The position numbers and the translations under genes are program-made. Shown one piece after another: positions 1-8,979 of a DNA stretch of 64,000 nucleotides. The notes below the pieces were generated by a model. The model made no database searches. It had not been told where the DNA came from and saw only the letters and a list, made by a program, of their open reading frames with translations. Position 1 is the first letter of the stretch. The number at the start of each line of letters is the position of its first letter. Source of the stretch: an uncultured Saprospiraceae bacterium (GTDB lineage Bacteria; Bacteroidota; Bacteroidia; Chitinophagales; Saprospiraceae). Where the stretch lies: contig CALFWW010000121.1 of assembly GCA_937928575.1 (NCBI GenBank), positions 17,647 through 81,646 of the forward strand, in the 5' to 3' direction.

Positions 1-3000
1 AAAAGAAATCTCTCCTGGACAGACACCCGTTGTGGCCTGAAAGTCTGCAGTGATGGAGGACACATTAATTGGAATGTTTTGGATTAGCTCGCAGCCATTT
101 TCATCAGACCTTAAAATCAGAGTTGGGGTAAATGTTGTTACACTAGACTGATTATTGTAAACATGAGAGACAGGTGATTGATCATTTATCTGCACTCCAT
201 CGCCAAAGTCCCAAGTATATGATGAGACATCAGTAGAACTTAATAAAGTGAAGCTAATTTCCTCACCAGGACATATTAGATCTTGATCTACCGTAAAGTT
301 ACCTTCAGGCCCGACAAGTGTATAGCTTCTTGAAAATGTATCCATACATCCCTCAGTCGTTTCAACGATCAACGTAACTTGATAGGTACCTTTGTCGAAT
401 GGAATGACGGGATTCTCAATAGTAGATGTTGCACCGTTGCCAAAATCCCAAGAGTAGGTAGCAGCAGTATCCGATACAATTGAGGTATTAGTAAATGATA
501 TTTGTTCTGGAAAACAAATGAATTCCGTATCATCTTGATCGCTTATGAAACTGGCAATAGGTGTTGGTGTAACTGTTATTGTAGTATTCAATGTGCCTTG
601 GCAACCCGTTAAATCCTCTGTAAACAATAGTGTAACAGGATGCTCACCCAGCTCTGTAAATGTGATTGCAGGATTGTCTTCCGTGCTAGTTCCGTTTGCC
701 CCAAAGTCCCATACATAGGTAAGAAAAGAGCCTCCTTCCGTATAATCGGCGGCATCAAAAACGATCGATTCATTCTGACAAATAACAGGCCCGTTACTCA
801 TATATATAGCTGAATAAATATCGTAAGTTTCAATAAAAAAAGTGGTAGAGTCGATACATCCAATCGCATCTTCTATGACCAAAGATACTGTGATAATACT
901 CTCCCCTTCTCCCAATGTCGGGTCATAATCCGAATTATCAAAATTATAAACCGGGTTCTCCTGATCAGAACTACTTCCTCCAAAATCCCAATCCCAACTA
1001 ATAATCGTCGTATCTGAAGATGAAAGGTTTGTTAAGACTACATCACTTGGTAGACAAATTAATGTATCTGTGGTAAAGGCAGCATTCAAGTCATAAGCTG
1101 TAGTTGAAGATGAGACAGTATCTGTACATCCATTGATGTCTTCTACAATTAAAGAGATGGTCTGAAACCCAGGTAAGAGCGAATGATAGAGAATTGAATC
1201 ATTGACTTCACGTGGCCTTTGATTCTCAAATTGCCAAATATATCCAGCATGACACAAACTGTGCACATTTTGTGATAAAGATGCATCAAGTGGGGTTGGT
1301 TGAGAAACACATGAATTTTCTGGTATATTAATCACCGCTTGTATGTCTGTAATATGGATCAAAACACTGTCTCTATGAACACAATCAATTCCGTTTTGCC
1401 TTGTATCAAGATAAATGGTGTAAACTCCTCGGTCATTAAATGTATAAGTAAATGCCTGCTCATTAGAAATTAGTTGGTCTTCCAGATACCAGGCATAGTC
1501 ATCTGCATTGATACTATTTTCTCCACTGAAATCGACTACATATGGGGTTTCACAATCCATCAAATAATTTATAGATGAATGTGTTCCTTCTATGGTTAAT
1601 TCACAACCAGTGACCAAAGAATCAAGATAAATGGTGTAGAATTCATAAGTTGCATTTATCGGATAGACACCTGGATATTGGAAAGCATGCTCAGCAACGA
1701 CTTCCTTCCAGCAATGATTGAATCTCCCGTCATCAGATTCTATATGAAGATTGGAATTGATCTGATCCGTAGTGACTCCAACAGTCAAAGTATCACCAAC
1801 ACATAAAGTCAATTCTGGACATTCGAGTGGAATTGCAGGAACTTCTATGGTATCTTTATCTATTGCGATTATCTGTACTTCACGAGATACGTCTTCACAT
1901 CCACTTGCATCGGATATCGTAAGGACGGCTTCATGTATTCCTATTGTTGTGTAAGTATGGGAGATTAGTGTGTCAGTGGTTGAGAACGATTCAGTTTGTC
2001 CATCTCCATAATCCCAATCTCTAGTTTGTATTTCATAATCTGAAAAACTCAAATCTGAAAATTTAACATCAAAAGGTATACACCCTTTTACAATATCCGG
2101 GACAAAAAATGCTTCTGGTTTCTGAATGGTATATTCGTTAAGGACTGTATCTCTGCATCCTTGAGTTGAAACTACAACGAGCCTTGTTAGAAGTGGTTGT
2201 GGTTCGTTTATATGATATTCGTCTCGATCTGGATGCTCATAAATATTACTTCCTAGAGGAGTTGTTCTGGTAACATCATCACCATCACCCCAAATATTAT
2301 TATTGAAGATATAGTATGAATAATTTGGATCAGCAGCGGTATATTCAATGAACAATGGATCGGTGCAAGAAATTTCCGGTCCTAAGGTAAAACTCGCATC
2401 TACCTCATAAACATAGACATCTAATGTAACAGTAGTCTCACAATTATCTATAGCAAAAGCGGTAAGGGTAAATGTTTGTAAACCAGACTCAATAAATTCA
2501 ACTATAGGACGTTTTATATTGGTGGTATATCCAAATTGCGAAGTATCGATAGAGGTTCCTGTAAAATCCCATTGATAACTTTGTGCAATTGTTGAATGAG
2601 AAAGTAACACTGGCGAGTTAAGGCAAACGGTATCAGGAAAAGTAGGGGTGATGACTGGGGCACCAATAGTAATTGTTTTTTGTTTAGAGGATACACAACC
2701 ATTGGCATTGGTGGTGACGAGTTCTGGATAAAATAATCCTTCCGTTTCGTAGGTTATGGTATGTGGTCCTTCTCCTGTAACTGTTTGTTGATTGCCAAAA
2801 TCCCAAAAAAAAGTTGTTCCCTCTTCCGCATCTATGGTATTTGTAAAAACAAATTCGGCTGGGACATCACAAGCAGAATATCTGTCAATGCTGAAATTTG
2901 TTATATCTCCTTCAAGAACAATGTAATCCTGAAAAATTGCAGGTTCATCACATTTAATGTTGCCACTTGTTATGACTTTAAGTGAAATCGAATAGACTCC

Positions 3001-3465
3001 ATTTTCATTGTAAGTGTAATTAGTATTTTGTCCAGAAGCACTATTGCCATCTCCAAATGTCCATACGATATCTTCGACTTCAATATCCGGGTGAATGTCC
3101 AATATACTCGTAAAATTAACTTCTAATGGAGCACATCCAGTGGTGGCATCTGCAAATATCTCAAACACAATTGGGGAATATACTGTTATGAAAATATCGT
3201 CACCTATTTGTGTTCCATTTTCTTCATCAAAAAGTTGAGCGGTGTAACTGCCTGGTTGAATATATGAGTGCACTGGGTTTTGGAGATTGGAAACGCTTGC
3301 TAGACCATCCCCGAAAACCCAATAGTAGCTTGTGGCTTGCGGTGCAGTAAATGATACGGTAAGCTCGGCGCATCCTGCTGTAGAACTGGCGGTCTGACCA
3401 TAGGTTAAAAAATTTGGTATCAGTAAAAAGACAATCAATTTTGTAGTAAACGATATTCTATTCAT
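1..3465 (-). CDS. Giant secreted PKD-repeat protein, C-terminal part outside the window
   Basis: The frame is open from an ATG at 3465 to the left edge of the window, so at least 1155 residues are present and the C-terminus is missing. It begins with a signal peptide ending near 'LTYGQ'. About a dozen PKD-type immunoglobulin-like modules follow, recognisable by repeated 'W.FGDG' or 'WDFG' strands followed by 'NP...Y' and 'G.Y.V.L'. Such repeats form extended stalks in cell-surface adhesins and T9SS cargo of Bacteroidota. It lies 10 bp after a degenerate M43-type protein gene and just downstream of a PorP/SprF-like gene. This order resembles the SprF-SprB pairing in gliding bacteria, where the small membrane protein helps export or anchor the large adhesin. 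A C-terminal sorting domain is expected beyond the window but cannot be seen. Ligand and exact role are unknown. Confidence 0.85.
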   Translation of the reverse strand, partial: MNRISFTTKLIVFLLIPNFLTYGQTASSTAGCAELTVSFTAPQATSYYWVFGDGLASVSNLQNPVHSYIQPGSYTAQLFDEENGTQIGDDIFITVYSPIVFEIFADATTGCAPLEVNFTSILDIHPDIEVEDIVWTFGDGNSASGQNTNYTYNENGVYSISLKVITSGNIKCDEPAIFQDYIVLEGDITNFSIDRYSACDVPAEFVFTNTIDAEEGTTFFWDFGNQQTVTGEGPHTITYETEGLFYPELVTTNANGCVSSKQKTITIGAPVITPTFPDTVCLNSPVLLSHSTIAQSYQWDFTGTSIDTSQFGYTTNIKRPIVEFIESGLQTFTLTAFAIDNCETTVTLDVYVYEVDASFTLGPEISCTDPLFIEYTAADPNYSYYIFNNNIWGDGDDVTRTTPLGSNIYEHPDRDEYHINEPQPLLTRLVVVSTQGCRDTVLNEYTIQKPEAFFVPDIVKGCIPFDVKFSDLSFSDYEIQTRDWDYGDGQTESFSTTDTLISHTYTTIGIHEAVLTISDASGCEDVSREVQIIAIDKDTIEVPAIPLECPELTLCVGDTLTVGVTTDQINSNLHIESDDGRFNHCWKEVVAEHAFQYPGVYPINATYEFYTIYLDSLVTGCELTIEGTHSSINYLMDCETPYVVDFSGENSINADDYAWYLEDQLISNEQAFTYTFNDRGVYTIYLDTRQNGIDCVHRDSVLIHITDIQAVINIPENSCVSQPTPLDASLSQNVHSLCHAGYIWQFENQRPREVNDSILYHSLLPGFQTISLIVEDINGCTDTVSSSTTAYDLNAAFTTDTLICLPSDVVLTNLSSSDTTIISWDWDFGGSSSDQENPVYNFDNSDYDPTLGEGESIITVSLVIEDAIGCIDSTTFFIETYDIYSAIYMSNGPVICQNESIVFDAADYTEGGSFLTYVWDFGANGTSTEDNPAITFTELGEHPVTLLFTEDLTGCQGTLNTTITVTPTPIASFISDQDDTEFICFPEQISFTNTSIVSDTAATYSWDFGNGATSTIENPVIPFDKGTYQVTLIVETTEGCMDTFSRSYTLVGPEGNFTVDQDLICPGEEISFTLLSSTDVSSYTWDFGDGVQINDQSPVSHVYNNQSSVTTFTPTLILRSDENGCELIQNIPINVSSITADFQATTGVCPGEISF

Positions 3466-3475
3466 GGCCTCTTCT

Positions 3476-4339
3476 TTAAAAGTGTTTAAAGGTTGATTGA
3501 AGAATAGTCTCTACCATCAATTTAAATTGATCTTGGGTAAATCCGCACTTGCATGGGTAGCCGGACATGATATTCCCTACATCAGGTTGATAATATTGTC
3601 CGTTAGGATCCTTGATTTCATAGATAAATTCGCAAGAAGACTTTCTAATAAATCTATCTTCTAATTGACCTTGTTGAGCCAGTTCAATTTCTTCAGGGGT
3701 TGCATTTGCAAGTGGTTGACCGTATGGATCTGCAGGTGTATCGCACAATAAGTCTCCTGTTGTAGTACAATTGCTTCCATCGACCATTTCAATAGTATTC
3801 GGATCAAAAGTGTTTAGCAATCCAAAAGTGTGACCAAGGTGATGAGCAACTTGTCCTGCTATGTCATCATCGCAATCTTTTTCAATGTATATATTAGCAT
3901 CCAATTCAGTAAGGATACCATTATATGTGCTGGTGCCACAATACGCATCATCAATGAAGGACAGAAAAAAAATATTGATTCTCCTTCTTAAAGTAAATCG
4001 GTTTTTTAATTCTAGTAATTGTACCGACACAGAGATTGGTTCATTTACAACCATACCCAATGAATAATCATTTTCAAGAACGTGGTATTCACACAATGAA
4101 AAAGAAACACAAATCGGACGGAAAAATTCATTAAGTTTCATCACCATCGTGTCTAGTTCTTCTATTTTATATAAGGGTACTCTATCGACAGAATCTACAG
4201 CTACATGAGCAAGGATATTGTAATTTTTATTGACACATGGGAGATCCTGATTATTGTGATGTAATTGCTGTGCACTTATTGATAAGGGTGCCATAGCTAC
4301 AAAAAAATATATTGTTACAAATACTAGTTTTCTTAGCAT
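3476..4339 (-). CDS. Secreted M43 (pappalysin)-like protein with degenerate zinc site
   Basis: A 287-residue protein with a signal peptide (cleavage near 'SISAQ'). The middle and C-terminal parts resemble M43/pappalysin zinc metalloproteases. The zinc helix reads 'HHLGHTFGLLN' at residues 166-176 and the Met-turn 'NIMSGY' is near residue 256. In the family the helix is HExxHxxGxxH. Here the catalytic Glu is His and the third zinc ligand is Asn, so ordinary proteolysis is unlikely although the fold seems kept. Cysteines typical of the family remain (CGTSTY, LLCDTPADP, CKCGFTQDQ). The gene sits between porP-like and giant PKD genes with gaps of 16 and 10 bp, so it is probably co-transcribed and may act as a structural or binding partner of the surface protein. 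Identity of the fold is fairly sure; lack of activity is inferred. Confidence 0.75.
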   Translation of the reverse strand: MLRKLVFVTIYFFVAMAPLSISAQQLHHNNQDLPCVNKNYNILAHVAVDSVDRVPLYKIEELDTMVMKLNEFFRPICVSFSLCEYHVLENDYSLGMVVNEPISVSVQLLELKNRFTLRRRINIFFLSFIDDAYCGTSTYNGILTELDANIYIEKDCDDDIAGQVAHHLGHTFGLLNTFDPNTIEMVDGSNCTTTGDLLCDTPADPYGQPLANATPEEIELAQQGQLEDRFIRKSSCEFIYEIKDPNGQYYQPDVGNIMSGYPCKCGFTQDQFKLMVETILQSTFKHF

Positions 4340-4355
4340 AATAGATAATTTTATT

Positions 4356-5381
4356 TTATAAAGTTGGACAAATTAGCACTGGATTAATTTTTGGTTTTTT
4401 GCTGGTAATGATTATTTTTCTTAATCCAAATTCTAATCCTCCATAACTGTTCGTAAATTCCGCAGCTGTTGAAACGGTAAGGTCATACGCAATTCCCAGA
4501 TCCCATCCTTTATAAATTATTCCAGCAAGAAATTGTATCGCATCACCCGACCTATACCCCAATCCACCTTTTAAGAGCGTCCCAGATTTTTTGTTGAGAT
4601 TGTACTCGAGGTTCAATTGCCCGCTAATATTTTGAAAGCGAATCATTCTCGAATAAATGATGAGCGGTTTAAACGCCAATCGTTTGTTATACTGGACATG
4701 GCATCCTGCGTAAGCATTGATTCTGAGTGATACTGGATTTTGTGTCGAAGAACTATTGAACGAATATTTAGATTGCAAAATATGATATGCGGATACTCCC
4801 AAATCAACATAGGCTTTTTTCGAAGTCCATTTCTTAAATCCAATTCCCAAATTCAAATCACTAATTGTTGGATTAAAATTGTCAAGGAGGTTTCTGTCAG
4901 GATCGCCTAAGTTTCCGCTAAGGATTTCCATCGAATTATATTTATCGCCATTAATATTTCGCTGAATCATTCCAAATTGTAATCCAATTGTTAGAATTGT
5001 TTTATACTTTGGATCAATAGCGTAATGATAGGCGAGACTGAGATGCGCACCATTGTTTTGGAAGTTAAGATCTCCTGCTTTATCCGCAAATACATTTATA
5101 CCAGCACCGACCCAATGATTAGATTTTGATCCAAATGCGATTGGCATATCAGCATATGCCATAAGCGTCTGATATGGTTCAACTATAAAACTGCTGAATT
5201 GATCTCTTACATTGGCTCCGAATCTAAAAGTCCCAGCGTATGCTCCGGTTTTTGCAGGTGATAAATAGAGAGGTGAGTAATGATAATTGGTGAAGTGTAA
5301 ATCTTGACTATGCACTATTGAACTAAGCAAAAGTCCAAGAACCAACAATAGAGTTGTTTTTTGTGTTATTTGTTTTGTCAA
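4356..5381 (-). CDS. PorP/SprF family type IX secretion membrane protein
   Basis: 341 residues with an N-terminal signal peptide ending around 'SSIVHSQ'. The start of the mature protein reads 'DLHFTNYHYSPLYLSPAKTGAYAG', cut here only for description; the key PorP/SprF features are the 'FTNY..SPLYLSPA.TG' opening, the 'R.GANVRDQFSS' strand and later beta-strands 'NHWVGAGINVFADKAGDL'. Family members are outer-membrane or periplasm-exposed beta-rich proteins that help secretion or surface attachment of large T9SS cargo. It is the first gene of a leftward three-gene group ending in the giant PKD protein, which is the usual arrangement. It is probably a cargo-specific paralog rather than the core PorP, since no other core T9SS gene is nearby. 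Confidence 0.85.
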   Translation of the reverse strand: MTKQITQKTTLLLVLGLLLSSIVHSQDLHFTNYHYSPLYLSPAKTGAYAGTFRFGANVRDQFSSFIVEPYQTLMAYADMPIAFGSKSNHWVGAGINVFADKAGDLNFQNNGAHLSLAYHYAIDPKYKTILTIGLQFGMIQRNINGDKYNSMEILSGNLGDPDRNLLDNFNPTISDLNLGIGFKKWTSKKAYVDLGVSAYHILQSKYSFNSSSTQNPVSLRINAYAGCHVQYNKRLAFKPLIIYSRMIRFQNISGQLNLEYNLNKKSGTLLKGGLGYRSGDAIQFLAGIIYKGWDLGIAYDLTVSTAAEFTNSYGGLEFGLRKIIITSKKPKINPVLICPTL

Positions 5382-6171
5382 GCTTTATTGGTCTTTAATC
5401 CTGAATTAAGAAAAGTTTTAATTTAACTCTAAAATATCCAGGAGAAGATAATTTTTAAAAAACAAAAATTTTAGCTTGTCAAAAATAAAGTTGCTATTTA
5501 GGTTGAATTTTAACGCTAGTTAAGTTTAAAAATGTAAATGTTTTGTCATAAATTTTCACTTATTCAATTCAAAAGAAATTAAATTCAGTTTGGTTGATTT
5601 TCTCGAAGCAAACAATGTTCTAATAATAATATTGAAACTTTAAAAATCACTTTTACGCCTACGTTTCAATTCATAAACATAACAATCAACATCATAAAAT
5701 TTTCTCTCTTCCACAAACCGCTAATTGACAAGCCATCATCAGTCTCTAAGATAGCCTATTTTGTACGAAATTCTTTCAAAACAAATATTTCAACAAAAAA
5801 CATACATTTCCAGATTTTAAATTTACATGTGTGTAGTCGTAAAACAAACGTTTACAAACGACTTTAAACGACAGTAAATGTTTAACATCCGACTACGACT
5901 TGCATGGCTCCATAACTTTGCATCGTCGATCAGTTGGATTGATACTTATTAAACATTTTATTTCGTAACAGCTTGTGATATAGTGCAGGCTTTTACACTA
6001 TCGAGTAACTTACTATAAATTTTGAAAAAGAACTTATTGCCCAACTCTGCGTCTCAGAACCGGGCTTGATAGCTAAGGTTATCATCCCGAACCTGTTCGT
6101 TAATTTGAACAAAAATTCTGCTTTCAAAATGTAAATTAACTTACTAGACAGTGTAATTAAAATTTCTAATT
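5382..6171. other. Long AT-rich intergenic region between porP-like gene and ssb
   Basis: No credible gene is seen in these 790 bases. The left half holds only AT-rich sequence. Around 5836-5885 short words with AAACG and CGAC recur on both strands, which may be a regulatory cluster. The right part, from about 6005 to 6150, contains the candidate structured RNA listed separately. Promoters for the divergent porP-like operon and ssb must lie here, but no strong TAnnTTTG element was found. Confidence 0.5.
6005..6150 (+). ncRNA. Candidate structured RNA or structured 5' leader upstream of ssb
   Basis: A perfect 9-bp outer stem is formed by ATTTTGAAA at 6019-6027 and TTTCAAAAT at 6122-6130. Inside it are a GCCC/GGGC hairpin (6039-6042 with 6061-6064), a GATA/TTATC hairpin (6068-6083) and a CGAAC/GTTCG hairpin (6088-6099). 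The GC content of this inner part is clearly above the surrounding DNA. The word AACTTACTA flanks the outer stem as a direct repeat (6007-6015 and 6138-6146). It could be a small RNA, a riboswitch-like leader of ssb, or a chance fold. It matches no RNA family that I can name with confidence. Confidence 0.3.
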
Positions 6172-6519
6172 ATGAATACTTTAAGAAATCGTGTACAGTT
6201 AATCGGACACCTAGGACAAGAACCTAAATTGGTAACTTTTGATTCGGGTAAAAAGAAAATGACCGTATCTATTGCAACCAATGAAGTTTTCCGCAACGCT
6301 AAAGGAGAAAAAGTAACAGACACCCAATGGCACAATGTAGTTGCATGGGGTAAGACCGCAGAGAATATTGCTAAGTATTTAAAGAAAGGTTCTGAAGTGG
6401 CTGTAAATGGAAAATTGGTTCACCGGAATTATGAAGACAAAGAAGGTATTAAGAGATACATTACAGAAGTGATTGTAGATGAGTATATGTTTTTGGACAA
6501 AGCAGATATGCCTTTCTAA
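6172..6519 (+). CDS. ssb: Single-stranded DNA-binding protein
   Basis: A 115-residue protein that is almost only an OB fold. It opens with 'MNTLRNRVQLIGHLGQEP', has the central 'TQWHNVVAWGKTAENIAKYL' region, and continues with 'KGSEVAVNGKLVHRNYED'. It binds single-stranded DNA in replication, recombination and repair. The usual long glycine-rich linker is missing and the protein ends 'DKADMPF', a short version of the acidic DDDIPF tail that recruits partner proteins. Short SSBs of this kind occur in Bacteroidota, often beside a longer main SSB, so this may be the housekeeping or an accessory copy. The gene is alone on its strand and is followed by a clear terminator. Confidence 0.93.
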   Translation: MNTLRNRVQLIGHLGQEPKLVTFDSGKKKMTVSIATNEVFRNAKGEKVTDTQWHNVVAWGKTAENIAKYLKKGSEVAVNGKLVHRNYEDKEGIKRYITEVIVDEYMFLDKADMPF

Positions 6520-6562
6520 AGAATTGTTCCGCTAAAAGAAATTGTTTTAATGTTCTGATGAA

Positions 6563-6589
6563 GGTGCCTGTAACGACAGGCGCCTTTTT
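6563..6589 (+). terminator. Rho-independent terminator of ssb
   Basis: GGTGCCTG (6563-6570) pairs with CAGGCGCC (6577-6584) around a six-base loop, with one G-T wobble, and is followed by a T run. It lies 44 bases after the ssb stop codon. Confidence 0.85.
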
Positions 6590-6626
6590 CTTTCTTAAGT
6601 AATCGATAAACAAAAACGAAATTTTT

Positions 6627-8882
6627 TTAAAAACGATATCCAAGATGCAACACAAAATTGGTATTCTGATTTGGGATATTGTATTCTGCGCCAAGACGAC
6701 CAGGACCAATTGGGGTGACAAAACCTAATTCTAAACCGACTCCTAGCATTTGGTCAATCTCGGTAGGAATTGTTTCTACCAAATTGTCATTCACAATATT
6801 ATAATCTCTTGCTCGATATTGTCCATAGTTGAAAAGTACGGATGTAAATATATTGTCGAAAAATTCGGTTCTGAATTTAACCCCAGCCATCCAATATTCG
6901 GAAACGGGAATTTCCATATAATCTAATCCAACAAATTCCACATGACTGGATTCTTCTGGCAAACTTCTACCCAAGTAGAACATACTTAAGAAATTATTGG
7001 GGTCGCCATCTGATTCAAATTCTGTGTAGCCGGTATCCGCATTTAATTTTATGGAAAATTTTTCATCCACTTTGAAAATTCTGGAATATTTAAGGCGAGC
7101 AAATTTTCTGTAATTACTTAAACGATCGATTGATAATTCATCCGGAAATCTAATGTTACTAAATAATGGTATCCGCCCTTCGAATTCTAAGTACGACCCT
7201 TCTACTGGAAAGGTCTGGCGATCATAAGTGTCAAAAACATATCGGAGTCCTAGAAATGCTTGATTTAAACCGAGGTCTTCAGTTTTTCGATTGAAAATAT
7301 CATCTCGTTTGGCAAAACGCTCGAGCCCTATTTCTGCAGAAACAACTGAACTGTTTTTGAAACTAGTAAATAAATTCAACTGACTTTTATAATGATACAT
7401 GGAAGAGATATCATCCAATTCTCCAAGGTCATTATAGATATAAAAAGGGAAGTGATTTAAAATTCCTTTGAGTTGAATTCCGAAATTCGGTTGTGAAGTT
7501 GTATAGACTTGATAGTTGGCCATCAACATTGGATTCTCAGATAATTTAATATCTATACCCAATTTTGATCCATTCAAACCGCGATTTCTAAAAGTCCCAT
7601 TCAACAAAATTGCAGCTTTTAAATCGCTATCGTAGTTCATACTTACTTGCAAATATTCTCCACTCTTTACATCCGCATCAATGGTCAACTCATAGCCATC
7701 GTCTCCAGGTGTTAATTCGTAGTAGGCATCTCTAAAAAACTGTCCTCCGAAAAGTTGTTTTATTTTTTGTTCAATAGACTCGATTGAATATTCTTTGACG
7801 TAACGCATTTGCATCACATTCGCAATTGTATTTCGGCGTTTTGCATCTACTCCTTTCATTTTCACTGTACAGACTTTACACATTTCTGGAAACGAAATCT
7901 CTTTTACTTCATGTTTGTGATTTGGATCATGATTTGGATGTGCCAATTTCAATATAGCGGGGAGTTGTTCTTTAGCCGCTTGCACACCCAAGTATAACAA
8001 AGAGTCTACTTCTTCAAAATCAAGTGTTCCAAAACCAAGTATATCTGGTGTAATCACTACATCAGCCAATGTTCTTTGCACCGCCACCGATTCTGCTAGT
8101 TTGTAACTACTGGTTTGTTCTAATACTTGTATCAAAGATTTTAATTCACTTCTTTTATATAATGGGCTTGTGATGTCTACCGCAATAACGATTTCAGCAC
8201 CCATATCGAATGCTTCTTGTACGGGAAGATTTTGAACGACTCCACCGTCTAACAATATTTTTCCATCTACTTCCATTGGTTCGAAAATTGAAGGCAAAGA
8301 CATACTTGCTCTCATCGCTTTTGCTAAAGACCCATTTTTGATTATTACTTTTTCTCCGGTCTCCGCATTTGTAGCCACGCATCTAAAAGGAATTGGGAAT
8401 TTATCAAAATCAGTAATTCCATGAGCAGGAAAAGTTAGATAAGATAAAAGCAATCCGATTTTTTGACCTTGTATAAATCCTTTAGGAAATTGGACTTTGT
8501 TGTCTTCAATTCCAAACTTCACTTGATATCTTTCAGAATATTGACGTTCTTCAATTGGCAGATCTGTCCTTTTTAATTCATCGTTGAAATAGTAATTCCA
8601 GTCAATATCTTTTGCCATCGCCTCCAACTCCTCCACAGAATATCCGATCGCATACAGGCCACCCATGATGCTCCCTATACTTGTCCCTGTTACATAGTCT
8701 GGACGAATTCCTGCTTCTTCTAACACTTTCAGCACGCCAATATGAGCAATCCCTTTGGCGCCACCACCACTCAGTGCCAGGCCAATTTTTGGGTGATGCA
8801 TATCAGGAACTTGCGCAATCAGTGCAATACCTTGGGAGAGCAGAAAAACAAGTAAAAATGTCTTAACAAATTGATATTTCAT
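6627..8882 (-). CDS. Patatin-like phospholipase fused to POTRA and outer-membrane beta-barrel
   Basis: 751 residues with a signal peptide ending near 'IALIAQ'. Residues about 33-220 form a patatin domain with the oxyanion loop 'SGGGAKG' (38-44), nucleophile motif 'GTSIG' (Ser68) and catalytic Asp in 'LDGG' (Asp212). A POTRA-like segment follows (around 350-400). The rest is a 16-strand-type barrel of the BamA/TamA Omp85 group ending in the outer-membrane signature 'VLHLGYRF'. This matches the type Vd secretion architecture (PlpD of Pseudomonas), but in Bacteroidota the patatin domain is thought to remain attached. It is likely an outer-membrane lipid hydrolase. The gene is monocistronic, with its own ATG start and a terminator separating it from pdxA upstream. 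Confidence 0.9.
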   Translation of the reverse strand: MKYQFVKTFLLVFLLSQGIALIAQVPDMHHPKIGLALSGGGAKGIAHIGVLKVLEEAGIRPDYVTGTSIGSIMGGLYAIGYSVEELEAMAKDIDWNYYFNDELKRTDLPIEERQYSERYQVKFGIEDNKVQFPKGFIQGQKIGLLLSYLTFPAHGITDFDKFPIPFRCVATNAETGEKVIIKNGSLAKAMRASMSLPSIFEPMEVDGKILLDGGVVQNLPVQEAFDMGAEIVIAVDITSPLYKRSELKSLIQVLEQTSSYKLAESVAVQRTLADVVITPDILGFGTLDFEEVDSLLYLGVQAAKEQLPAILKLAHPNHDPNHKHEVKEISFPEMCKVCTVKMKGVDAKRRNTIANVMQMRYVKEYSIESIEQKIKQLFGGQFFRDAYYELTPGDDGYELTIDADVKSGEYLQVSMNYDSDLKAAILLNGTFRNRGLNGSKLGIDIKLSENPMLMANYQVYTTSQPNFGIQLKGILNHFPFYIYNDLGELDDISSMYHYKSQLNLFTSFKNSSVVSAEIGLERFAKRDDIFNRKTEDLGLNQAFLGLRYVFDTYDRQTFPVEGSYLEFEGRIPLFSNIRFPDELSIDRLSNYRKFARLKYSRIFKVDEKFSIKLNADTGYTEFESDGDPNNFLSMFYLGRSLPEESSHVEFVGLDYMEIPVSEYWMAGVKFRTEFFDNIFTSVLFNYGQYRARDYNIVNDNLVETIPTEIDQMLGVGLELGFVTPIGPGRLGAEYNIPNQNTNFVLHLGYRF

Positions 8883-8910
8883 GATAGGTTATCCGAAAAG
8901 TAGGTAATAT

Positions 8911-8952
8911 AAAAAAAGCGAGACTGCTTTAGGTCATACAGTCTCGCTTTTT
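8911..8952 (-). terminator. Terminator of the pepA-pdxA operon (reads both ways)
   Basis: GCGAGACTG (8918-8926) and CAGTCTCGC (8939-8947) form a perfect 9-bp stem. It is flanked by an A run on the left and a T run on the right, so it can stop transcription in both directions. For the leftward pdxA transcript the stem lies just after the stop codon. Confidence 0.85.
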
Positions 8953-8979
8953 ATACGATTGATTGTTTTAATAAATTAT

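Noticed and set aside
6041..6100. TPP riboswitch
   Set aside because: A CCCGAACCTG segment recalls the thi-box, but the CTGAGA element and the second arm are absent, and the downstream gene is ssb, not a thiamine gene.
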